The position numbers and the translations under genes are program-made. Positions 16,346 to 22,920 of a stretch of 22,920 nt of DNA are shown piece by piece (the stretch's first letter is position 1; each line of letters opens with the position of its first letter). This DNA is from Comamonadaceae bacterium (GTDB lineage Bacteria > Pseudomonadota > Gammaproteobacteria > Burkholderiales > Burkholderiaceae_C), in contig CANCCE010000015.1 of the NCBI GenBank assembly GCA_947374505.1, forward strand, positions 1 through 22,920. The letters run 5' to 3'. The notes beneath the pieces were generated by a model, which made no database searches, was not told where the DNA came from, and saw only the letters and a list, made by a program, of their open reading frames with translations.

Positions 16346-17005
16346 ATGGTTGAAGAAGTTGTTGTAGAAGCAGAACCGAAGGCCAAGAAGCCCATTCTCC
16401 TGATCATCGGGGGCGTGGTGGTCTTGCTCTTGCTCGTGGTGGGCGCGGTCGTCGGAACGCTTTTTGCCACAGGATTTTTCAAGCCCAAGGCTGATTTGTC
16501 AGCGGAGCAGATGCTTGAAGGCGATGCTCATGGCGGATCGGCGCCTGCTGCTGACGCGCATGGTGCGCCCGCTAAAGCCGATGGCCATGGTGAAGCGCCC
16601 AAGACCGATGCGCATGGCGCGCCAGTCAAAGGCGGAAAAGACGGCCCCCCTGCCAAGCTGACTAAAAAGTCACCTGAAATGACCCGTTTCGACTACAGCT
16701 ATCTCAAGCTCGAGACCGATTTCTTGTCCAACTTGACCAACTCGCGCAAGGTCATGTCGGTTCAAATCGCCATCATGACCCGCTACGACCAGCGCGTCCT
16801 TGACAACGTTAAAAAGCATGAAATGGCCTTGCGTTCGGTGATCTTGGATGTCATGCGGCAAACCGTCGACGCCGATCTGGTCAAGCCTGACTTTAGAAAA
16901 GAGTTGGCGGTTCGAATTCGCGACGTGATGAACACCTTGCTCGAAAAATACGAAGATTTCGGCGGCATTGAAGAGGTGTATTTCACCACTTTCGTGACTC
17001 AGTAA
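16346..17005 (+). CDS. fliL: Flagellar basal-body protein FliL
   Basis: This 219-residue inner-membrane protein surrounds or supports the stators. A single TM at about 17-43 (ILLIIGGVVVLLLLVVGAVV) follows a short acidic cytoplasmic tail. The periplasmic domain from about 113 (FDYSYLKLETDFLSNLTNSRKVMSVQ, split here by family pattern) to the end matches FliL. Between them lies a linker with four Asp-Ala/Gly-His-Gly repeats (starting at 60, 70, 79 and 88). It has a good ribosome site (GAGGTG, 6 bases before ATG). The next gene is fliM. Confidence 0.94.
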   Translation: MVEEVVVEAEPKAKKPILLIIGGVVVLLLLVVGAVVGTLFATGFFKPKADLSAEQMLEGDAHGGSAPAADAHGAPAKADGHGEAPKTDAHGAPVKGGKDGPPAKLTKKSPEMTRFDYSYLKLETDFLSNLTNSRKVMSVQIAIMTRYDQRVLDNVKKHEMALRSVILDVMRQTVDADLVKPDFRKELAVRIRDVMNTLLEKYEDFGGIEEVYFTTFVTQ

Positions 17006-17050
17006 CGCAGTTTTAGCCTCCACCATTTCGAACCGCTTTCTGAAGAGACC

Positions 17051-18040
17051 ATGGCCACCAATTTGCTGACCCCCGAAGAGCTTTCGGCCCTTGCCGAAGG
17101 CGTCAATGACGGGACGATTCCCGTCGACACCGGGTTCAACACGTCAGCCCGCGTCAAAAAACACGACCTCGCCAGCGAGGACAGCAGCCTTGGCGTGAAC
17201 GTCGCCTCGATTGACATGATCAATGAGCGCTTTGTGCGCTTGTTCCGTCTGGGTTTGTTGGAAATGCTGCGCAGCAGCCCCCGCGTCAGCCCGACCCATG
17301 TTCAGATCGTGCGTTTTGGTGATTACCTGAAAGGCCTGCGCGCGCCGCTGTCGGTGAATGTGGTTCGCATGAACCCCTTGCGCGGTTACTCCATTGTGGT
17401 GATAGACCCGGTGGTGGTGTTCAGCTCGCTCGACAGTTTTTTTGGTGGTTTTGGCCGCGGTGTGGGTCAACTGCCTGCCGGTAGGCTGTTCACGCCGACT
17501 GAAACCCGCATCATCAACATGATTTTGGATGTCTTCTTTCGCTCGCTCAAAGAAGCTTGGTCGCCTTTGATTGAGATCGACTTTGAACTGGTGAGCTCAG
17601 AGATCAACCCCCAGTTTGCCCAGATAGCTGACGAAAACGACCTCGTGATTCTGACGCGCTTTGAAACCGAGAGTGGCCCGGAAACGCATGGTTTCATTGA
17701 CCTTGTTTATCCGTATTCATCGCTCAAGCCGGTGCGTGATTTATTGCGCAGTCGGGTCCAGACCGGTGACGGCAATGAAGAGTCTGACAACCAGTGGCGC
17801 GACGACCTGGGCAATGCCGTCGACAGTGCCAGTCTGGAAATGCGCGTGCTGTTGGGGTCCTTTGAAGGAAATTTAAAGACCATTGAAAACATGCAAGCCG
17901 GTGACGTTTTGTACTTCAAGAAGCCCGAGCTAGCGCGTCTGCTGATCAATGACGTCCCCGCCTTTGACGTGCAAGTGGGTGCGCTCGGCACCCAGACCGC
18001 CGTGCAAATAGACCGCGCCGTGATCCCCGGCATGCAATGA
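17051..18040 (+). CDS. fliM: Flagellar motor switch protein FliM
   Basis: This 329-residue C-ring protein binds phospho-CheY and sets rotation direction. The N-terminal CheY-binding segment is LLTPEELSALAEGV, somewhat different from the usual LSQxEIDALLxG. The middle CheC-like domain includes FFGGFGR (130-136), and the C-terminal SpoA domain includes the VLLGSFEGNLKTIENMQAGDVL segment. The ribosome site is GAAGAG before the ATG. It is followed by fliN after 16 bases, with which it forms the switch. Confidence 0.97.
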   Translation: MATNLLTPEELSALAEGVNDGTIPVDTGFNTSARVKKHDLASEDSSLGVNVASIDMINERFVRLFRLGLLEMLRSSPRVSPTHVQIVRFGDYLKGLRAPLSVNVVRMNPLRGYSIVVIDPVVVFSSLDSFFGGFGRGVGQLPAGRLFTPTETRIINMILDVFFRSLKEAWSPLIEIDFELVSSEINPQFAQIADENDLVILTRFETESGPETHGFIDLVYPYSSLKPVRDLLRSRVQTGDGNEESDNQWRDDLGNAVDSASLEMRVLLGSFEGNLKTIENMQAGDVLYFKKPELARLLINDVPAFDVQVGALGTQTAVQIDRAVIPGMQ

Positions 18041-18056
18041 ATTTCAGGAACCCGAC

Positions 18057-18368
18057 ATGACTGACAACACTTTCGAACCAACCGCTGCTGGCAACGGCTC
18101 GGCCTCATCTCAGATCAACCCTGACGTGTTGCAAAACATCACCGTCACGTTGTCCGTGGAGGTGGGTCGTGCCATGATCAAAATTCGCGACCTGATGCGT
18201 CTGACACAAGGCAGCGTGGTGGAGCTCGATCACATCGCCGGTGAGCCATTGGATCTCTTGGTCAACAAAACCGTGGTCGCGCAGGGCGAAGTGGTGCTGG
18301 TGAATGACCGTTACGGCATTCGCCTGACCCGCGTCGTGCCGGCTTCTGAACGCATGAAGAATCTTTGA
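18057..18368 (+). CDS. fliN: Flagellar motor switch protein FliN
   Basis: This 103-residue C-ring protein is a SpoA-domain switch subunit. A short hydrophilic N-terminus (about 25 residues) precedes the SpoA domain: ITVTLSVEVGRAMIKIRDLMRLTQGSVVELD, split here at VEVGRA, then LDLLVNKTVVAQGEVVLVNDRYGIRLT. The ribosome site AGGAA lies before the ATG. Length is in the small-FliN range. Confidence 0.97.
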   Translation: MTDNTFEPTAAGNGSASSQINPDVLQNITVTLSVEVGRAMIKIRDLMRLTQGSVVELDHIAGEPLDLLVNKTVVAQGEVVLVNDRYGIRLTRVVPASERMKNL

Positions 18369-18370
18369 GC

Positions 18371-18670
18371 ATGGCAACCGGTCTTTCGGGCATGGACATG
18401 CTCCGCTTTGCTGGCAGTCTGGTCCTGGTGTTCTGCCTGTTGGGTGGCTTGCTGTGGGGTCTCAAGCGCATGCAAGCGGGCGTCAGGCTCAGTGGTGGTG
18501 TCCGTCAATTGGAGGTGATTGAAGCGGTCAGCGTCGGCCCGCGTCAAAAAATCGCCTTGGTGCGTGTGGGCTCTCGCGAAGTTCTGGTCGGTGTCTCGCC
18601 GACTCAGCTGACGGCGCTGGGCAGTTGGCCTGCTGCTATGGATGATTCGGAGATCGTTGATGTCGCGTAA
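18371..18670 (+). CDS. fliO: Flagellar export assembly protein FliO
   Basis: This 99-residue small membrane protein assists FliP assembly in the export gate. One TM (about 9-30, LRFAGSLVLVFCLLGGLLWG) is followed by a short cytoplasmic domain with LEVIEAVSVGPRQKIALVRVG, a conserved FliO pattern. A TTG at 18365 overlapping the fliN stop is a possible alternative start. I prefer the ATG at 18371, but GAAGA placement does not decide between them. Its end overlaps the fliP start by 11 bases. Confidence 0.9.
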   Translation: MATGLSGMDMLRFAGSLVLVFCLLGGLLWGLKRMQAGVRLSGGVRQLEVIEAVSVGPRQKIALVRVGSREVLVGVSPTQLTALGSWPAAMDDSEIVDVA

Positions 18671-19406
18671 TGTGTGGCGCCTTCTGGGCGTTTTTCTGCT
18701 GCTGGTGTTGCCGCTGGCGGCCTGGTCGCAAGGCTTGCCACTGCTGAATGTGACCGGCGGCGCCAAAGGCACGCAATACAGCTTGACGCTGCAGTTGCTG
18801 GCTCTGATGACCACGCTGACGGTGCTGCCGTCACTGCTGCTGATGATGACTTCGTTCGTGCGCATCATCATTGTCATGTCTTTGTTGCGCCAAGCGTTGG
18901 GCACCGGCCAGACACCCCCCAACACTGTGTTGGTCGGTCTGTCGCTGTTCCTCACCTTGTTCATCATGCAACCGGTACTGACCGACATTTACCAAAACGC
19001 CTTGGCGCCGTACCTGCAAAACGGCATGGACTTTGACAAGGCGCTGGCCGCTGCCGAGGCGCCGATCCGCAAGTTCATGATGGCCCAGACCCGTGGGGAT
19101 GACATCGCGCTGTTCATGCAGATCGCCCGCAAGGGAGAACCGCTGAGCCCTGCCACCGTGCCTTTCACGACACTGGTGCCGGCTTTCATCACGTCTGAGC
19201 TCAAAAGCGCTTTCACCATTGGTTTTTTGATCTACATCCCCTTCGTGGTGATTGACCTGATCGTCGCCAGTGTGTTGATGTCGATGGGCATGATGATGCT
19301 GTCGCCGATGATGATTTCGATGCCATTCAAACTGATGCTGTTTGTGCTGGTCGATGGTTGGGGGCTGATCATGGGATCGCTCGCCGCCAGTTTTGTCACT
19401 ACTTGA
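18660..19406 (+). CDS. fliP: Flagellar export gate protein FliP
   Basis: This 248-residue core export-gate protein has an N-terminal signal-like segment (WRLLGVFLLLVLPLAAWS) and about four further TM helices. Family signatures include TSFVRIIIVMSLLRQALG, TPPNTVLVGLSLFLT and the C-terminal VDGWGLIMGSL. An in-frame ATG at 18642 exists, but CGGAGA 7 bases before the ATG at 18660 supports the later start. It overlaps fliO by 11 bases, and fliQ follows after 12 bases. Confidence 0.97.
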   Translation: MSRNVWRLLGVFLLLVLPLAAWSQGLPLLNVTGGAKGTQYSLTLQLLALMTTLTVLPSLLLMMTSFVRIIIVMSLLRQALGTGQTPPNTVLVGLSLFLTLFIMQPVLTDIYQNALAPYLQNGMDFDKALAAAEAPIRKFMMAQTRGDDIALFMQIARKGEPLSPATVPFTTLVPAFITSELKSAFTIGFLIYIPFVVIDLIVASVLMSMGMMMLSPMMISMPFKLMLFVLVDGWGLIMGSLAASFVTT

Positions 19407-19418
19407 GGAACCGGACAC

Positions 19419-19688
19419 ATGGACGCTGCTACTGTGGTTGAACTGGGCACCCAGGCTCTTTGGATGACCGTGCTGATCTCGGCGCCGCTGCTCGGCATGG
19501 CGCTGGCGGTTGGCTTGGTGATCGGTATCGTGCAGGCGGCAACCTCGGTCAACGAAGCCACCTTGAGTTTTATTCCCAAGCTCGCCGCCATGGCCTTGAC
19601 GCTGGCGGTGGTCGGTGGCTGGCAGATTGCCATGATGGTGGATTACACGCGCAGCATCTTTTTGCGCATCCCGACGCTTTTCACCTGA
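19419..19688 (+). CDS. fliQ: Flagellar export gate protein FliQ
   Basis: This 89-residue protein has two TM helices and assembles with FliP and FliR into the export gate. The sequence LISAPLLGMALAVGLVIGIVQAATSVNEATLSF, split here at GIVQAAT, is the FliQ hallmark. The ribosome site AGGAAC lies about 9 bases before the ATG. It is followed 2 bases later by fliR. Confidence 0.97.
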   Translation: MDAATVVELGTQALWMTVLISAPLLGMALAVGLVIGIVQAATSVNEATLSFIPKLAAMALTLAVVGGWQIAMMVDYTRSIFLRIPTLFT

Positions 19689-19690
19689 CC

Positions 19691-20461
19691 ATGAACGTCT
19701 CCGCCATCGAGATTGTTGAGCGTTTTTACGCATTCTTGTGGCCGATGCTACGGATCTCTGCCTTGCTGTTGGCCGCCCCTGTTTTTTCTTTGCAGTCGGT
19801 GACGGTGCGCATCCGCATCTTGTTGGCTCTGGCGCTGTCGGTGATGGTCTATCCGATGTTTGACTGGCCGGTGATCGACCCGCTGTCGGCCCCCGGTTTG
19901 CTGGAAATTCTCAACCAGTTGGTGATCGGTGTCTTCATGGGCTTGATGCTGCAAATCGTCACCGCCTCGGTGGTGGTGGCCGGGCAAGCGGTGTCTAACG
20001 CGATGGGTTTGTCGATGGCCAGCCTGATTGATCCCAACCTTGGCAACGTGCCGGTGATTGCCCAGTTTTTACTCGTGCTATCGACCCTGATTTTTGTCAG
20101 TCTGGGCGGTCATGCCATGTTGTTGGCCATGGTGTTGGAGAGTTTTTCGACTTTGCCTGTGGGGCGTTCCTTGATCGACCAAGTCGCCTACGGGCAGTTG
20201 GTGAGCTGGAGTTCGATGATATTTTTGGGCGCGGTCTTGACAGCGCTGCCGGTCATGGCGACGCTGCTCTTCATCAGCATCGGCTTGGGTGTGGTGACAC
20301 GCGCCGCGCCGAGTCTGAATATCTTTTCGGTCGGTCTGCCGGCGACCATCGTGGCCGGATTTTTCGTCCTGATGGTGTCTTTGTCCAGCATTGCGGGGCG
20401 CATTCAATGGCTCTGGTTGCAGGGCTTGACACAAATCCGCGTGATGGTGGGTCTGCCGTGA
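19691..20461 (+). CDS. fliR: Flagellar export gate protein FliR
   Basis: This 256-residue membrane protein with several TM helices is part of the FliPQR gate. The start at 19691 gives MNVSAIEIVERFYAFLWPML, matching family N-termini; the frame is open further upstream inside fliQ, but that part is not real coding. Landmarks include VAGQAVSNAMGLSMASLIDPN, LLVLSTLIFVSLGGH and a VTRAAPSLNIFSVGLP segment near residue 205-220. flhB follows after 34 bases that carry a T-run but no clear hairpin. Confidence 0.97.
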   Translation: MNVSAIEIVERFYAFLWPMLRISALLLAAPVFSLQSVTVRIRILLALALSVMVYPMFDWPVIDPLSAPGLLEILNQLVIGVFMGLMLQIVTASVVVAGQAVSNAMGLSMASLIDPNLGNVPVIAQFLLVLSTLIFVSLGGHAMLLAMVLESFSTLPVGRSLIDQVAYGQLVSWSSMIFLGAVLTALPVMATLLFISIGLGVVTRAAPSLNIFSVGLPATIVAGFFVLMVSLSSIAGRIQWLWLQGLTQIRVMVGLP

Positions 20462-20495
20462 CAGCCTTTTTTTAACTTGATGGATCTCAATCGAT

Positions 20496-21656
20496 ATGTC
20501 CGCTAGCGGATCAGAACCCACCGAAGAACCCACAGCGCGGCGGCTCAAACGCGCGCGTGACGATGGTCAGGTGGCCCGTTCAACCGAGTTACCGGCCGCA
20601 GCGGTGATGATCGCTGCTGTCTTGACGATCCTGATGGTCGGCGGCGTCTGGGCATCGCGTTTGTCAGACATGCTGGTCAAGAGTTTCACCTTCGACCGCA
20701 AGACGCTGGACACACCGAGCCTGTTGCCGGCCACCTTCGCCACTCAATTGCTCGACGCCTTGTTGCTGGTTCTGCCTTTGATGGCGGTCACGGCCGTGGT
20801 GGCGATTTTGGCATCGGGTGTCACCGGCGGTTATCACTTTTCCATGAAAAGTGTCGCGCCGCAGTTTTCCAAGCTCAGTCCGGCCGAAGGTTTCAAGCGC
20901 ATGTTCGGCTCCCGCGCTGCGGTGGAGCTGCTCAAATCATTGGGTAAATTCACCTTGGTCGCAGGTGTTTTGTGGGTCCTTGTCGAGCGCCACATGACAG
21001 AGCTGATTCACCTTGGCAGCATGGAACTGCAACCGGCCTTGGCGGATGCCGGGTCGCTGATCACGAAAGCGGCGCTGTGGCTCACGCTCAGCCTGGTACT
21101 GATCGCCCTGATTGACGCGCCTTACCAAAAATGGTCTTACATCAAGCGCTTGCGCATGACCAAACAAGAAATCAGAGACGAGATGAAGGACATGGAAGGC
21201 CGTCCTGAAGTCAAGCAACAAATCCGGCGGCGTCAGCGCGAGATAGCCAACAACCGCATGATGCAAAAAGTCAAAGATGCTGACGTGGTCATCACCAACC
21301 CCGAGCACTTTGCGATCGCGCTGTCATACGACCCGACCGCTGATGGCGCACCGATCTTGCTGGCCAAAGGTGCCGACCACATGGCGGCGCTGATTCGTGC
21401 AGAAGCTAAGAAACATGGCGTCGAGATGTTCGCCTCGCCGCAATTGGCGCGTGCGCTGTACTTCACCACGGATGTCGACAAGTCGATCCCCGAAGCGCTG
21501 TACCATGCCGTCGCACCCGTCATCGCCTATGTGTTCAGTTTGGCGCAAGTTCGACCTGGCGTTGAGCCGATGGCCAGACCGCAGCCCAAAATTCCGCCGT
21601 CAATGCGCTTTAATGCCAAGGGTGAACTTGAAAATCCTGTGGAGCCTAAAGCATGA
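20496..21656 (+). CDS. flhB: Flagellar export switch protein FlhB
   Basis: This 386-residue protein has four TM helices (about 30-215) and a cytoplasmic autocleaving domain that controls the switch from hook to filament substrates. Landmarks are PTARRLKRARDDGQVARS near the start (split pattern ...RARDDGQV), WSYIKRLRMTKQEIRDEMKD (about 210-230) and ADVVITNPEHFAIALSYD. The cleavage motif is Asn268-Pro269-Glu270-His271 (codons from 21297), where NPTH is standard. Asn and Pro, the residues cut between, are conserved, so cleavage is still expected. The Pro-rich C-tail is about 30 residues. The stop overlaps the next gene by ATGA. The ribosome site is weak. Confidence 0.97.
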   Translation: MSASGSEPTEEPTARRLKRARDDGQVARSTELPAAAVMIAAVLTILMVGGVWASRLSDMLVKSFTFDRKTLDTPSLLPATFATQLLDALLLVLPLMAVTAVVAILASGVTGGYHFSMKSVAPQFSKLSPAEGFKRMFGSRAAVELLKSLGKFTLVAGVLWVLVERHMTELIHLGSMELQPALADAGSLITKAALWLTLSLVLIALIDAPYQKWSYIKRLRMTKQEIRDEMKDMEGRPEVKQQIRRRQREIANNRMMQKVKDADVVITNPEHFAIALSYDPTADGAPILLAKGADHMAALIRAEAKKHGVEMFASPQLARALYFTTDVDKSIPEALYHAVAPVIAYVFSLAQVRPGVEPMARPQPKIPPSMRFNAKGELENPVEPKA

Positions 21657-22920
21657 GTGAATTAACGGCGAGCCTGAGTGCCGGTGAGGTGGGACTGCCT
21701 TCGCTATTTTTTCGGGCGGCAGATCGCTTCCGACTCGAAGGCTGTGTCGCTGGCTTGGTGCGCGACGGCCGCAGCTTGGCATTGTCCAGCAACCGGGAAG
21801 CCGCGCTTGACCATTACAGCCGACTGCTGATTGCGCGGCTGCGTGAGAGCTCGCCCCTGAGCCCGCTGGAGGTTTATTTTCCGGCGGACACCTCGGCCAT
21901 GCTGAGCCGTTTCAATGACGTATTGGCCGAGCAGTCTGTCCAACAGGCCATGAAGCTGCCCGGGCTGGACTCGCCGGCAAGGATCTGGATCGTCCACGAC
22001 GCCGGCGCACTGGCTGACCATGAAGTGAAACTGCTGGCGCGCCTGGTGCAAAACTTTCCCGGTGCGAACATCCGCATCGTCTTGTTGCTGGGCACCAGCG
22101 TTCAAAGCCGCAAAGTGTTTGACTCCTTTGACCGGCGCATGTTGCGCTGGGACATTGAGGCGCCGACGCCTGAACAAGCTGCAGTCATGTTGATTCAGGG
22201 CCGCGAAGATGGCTGCGAGGGGGCGGTCAAAACTCTGCTTAAAAAACTCGAGGCCCCACTGCCCGGCGCCCTGGCCATCGCCGACCCTGCCGGCATTGAC
22301 CCCTTGGGTTTTCAGTCGCCCTTGGCGCATGCGCCGGCGTCAACCGATGTCTTCACTTTTTCGGGCGGCGTCGACAAGGGCAGGGGGAAGAACAAGTCCG
22401 CTAAAACAGACAAATCCAGCCAGGTCAAGGGCCGTGACCGTCGGGATGTCAGTGCCCGCAAGAGGCCATCTTTGTGGCGCTGGGCCTTGTCTATCCTGGT
22501 GTTGGCGAGTCTCTCGGTGGGCATCACCGCCTGGCTTCATCCGACAGTTTTCAGCATCGACCGTGACGAACTGGCGCAGCGCTGGGCCAGTCTCACAGCG
22601 AAATATGCGGCGCCGTCACCCGCTGTTGCACCCGCGAATGCACCCGTGCCAGTGGCTCTGCCGGCACCTGCACCAGTGCTTGAGCCTGCCCCTGCCCCTG
22701 AGGTGCCAGCCGCTGCCGAGCCGATGGTGTCAGCGGAACCTGCTGCCCCTATTTCAGCCGCCCAGCCCATCCTAGGCATCATCGAACCTGCCGCCGAAGC
22801 CTTGGCCGAGCAGGCGTGGGTCAAGGCCATGCCTGCAGGATCGTTTGTCGTGCAACATGCGGCTATGCCGACTTACCAAGCGGCGACGGTCTGGAAAAAA
22901 GGCGTTCCCGCCTTGGCCAA
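21653..22920 (+). CDS. DamX-like SPOR-domain membrane protein (3' truncated)
   Basis: Translation from the ATG at 21653 (ATGA overlap with the flhB stop) stays open to the window end, giving 422 residues and continuing beyond it. Residues 15-220 resemble an ExeA/DamX-type AAA domain but are degenerate: LALSSNREAALDHYSRLLIA (42-61) sits where a GxxGxGKT P-loop would be, and IWIVHDAGAL (111-120) where LIIDEAQ would be. A Lys/Arg-rich segment (about 245-273) precedes one TM (277-295). Then come a Pro/Ala-rich linker (about 320-380) and the start of a SPOR-like domain, GSFVVQHAAMPTYQAATVW (396-414). The expected topology is a cytoplasmic N-terminus and periplasmic peptidoglycan-binding C-terminus. 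Its role next to flhB is unknown; the SPOR call is based on a partial domain. Confidence 0.75.
   Translation, partial: MSELTASLSAGEVGLPSLFFRAADRFRLEGCVAGLVRDGRSLALSSNREAALDHYSRLLIARLRESSPLSPLEVYFPADTSAMLSRFNDVLAEQSVQQAMKLPGLDSPARIWIVHDAGALADHEVKLLARLVQNFPGANIRIVLLLGTSVQSRKVFDSFDRRMLRWDIEAPTPEQAAVMLIQGREDGCEGAVKTLLKKLEAPLPGALAIADPAGIDPLGFQSPLAHAPASTDVFTFSGGVDKGRGKNKSAKTDKSSQVKGRDRRDVSARKRPSLWRWALSILVLASLSVGITAWLHPTVFSIDRDELAQRWASLTAKYAAPSPAVAPANAPVPVALPAPAPVLEPAPAPEVPAAAEPMVSAEPAAPISAAQPILGIIEPAAEALAEQAWVKAMPAGSFVVQHAAMPTYQAATVWKKGVPALA

Noticed and set aside
19460..19690. Upstream extension of the fliR frame across fliQ
   Set aside because: The translation is Gly/Arg-rich and unlike FliR, while fliQ in the other frame is clear; the ATG at 19691 gives a normal FliR.
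18831..19733. Long open frame (300 codons) on the minus strand opposite fliP/fliQ
   Set aside because: The translation is a His/Gln/Arg-rich low-complexity string, the reverse image of hydrophobic membrane codons, and fliP, fliQ and fliR are unambiguous on the other strand.
20480..20506. Eight-codon frame overlapping the flhB start
   Set aside because: It has no ribosome site and is too short to separate from chance; it would be a leader peptide only if conserved in relatives.

Overview
The window reads as a piece of a betaproteobacterial chromosome, most likely Burkholderiales and plausibly Comamonadaceae (a Rhodoferax- or Polaromonas-like genome). That placement rests on moderately high GC, the styles of the LysR, branched-chain-type substrate-binding and flagellar proteins, and the gene order flhA-flhF-flhG-fliA divergent from fliK-fliLMNOPQR-flhB. 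It is inference from gene content, not a phylogenetic placement. Apart from one AT-rich gene, the window looks like ordinary, well-packed chromosome. No RNA genes, insertion sequences, CRISPR arrays or attachment sites were recognised.

Region 1 (1-3.8 kb) is a small catabolic-looking locus. A LysR regulator (+) meets, tail to tail, a minus-strand run of three genes: a periplasmic branched-chain-type substrate-binding protein, a shikimate/quinate dehydrogenase-like protein and a cog3618-type amidohydrolase resembling 2-pyrone-4,6-dicarboxylate hydrolase. Together they suggest uptake and conversion of a cyclic or aromatic-derived carboxylic acid. No permease or ATPase for the binding protein is in view.

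Region 2 (3.8-5.6 kb) is a membrane sensor histidine kinase whose H-box has Asp where the phospho-acceptor His should be. It has no adjacent response regulator, and an 11-bp-period direct repeat lies upstream of it.

Region 3 (5.7-14.4 kb, all minus strand) holds motA-motB (stator), fliS (flagellin chaperone, with a good sigma-28 promoter match), an AT-rich ATP-grasp-like gene of unknown function, and flhA-flhF-flhG(fleN)-fliA. These last four encode the export gate, the polar site and number control proteins, and sigma-28. The FlhF/FlhG pair points to polar flagella.

Region 4 (14.6-22.9 kb, all plus strand) holds fliK, fliL, fliM, fliN, fliO, fliP, fliQ, fliR and flhB, followed by a gene whose start overlaps the flhB stop and which runs off the window end. 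It encodes hook-length control, stator support, the switch and the export gate. The last gene looks like a DamX-type SPOR-domain membrane protein with a degenerate AAA-like cytoplasmic domain.

The most interesting items are the ATP-grasp-like gene between fliA and fliS, the SPOR/pseudo-ATPase gene coupled to flhB, the histidine kinase lacking its canonical histidine, and the NPEH form of the FlhB autocleavage loop. The longest stretch without a gene is about 207 bases (14439-14645), so there is no large unexplained gap.
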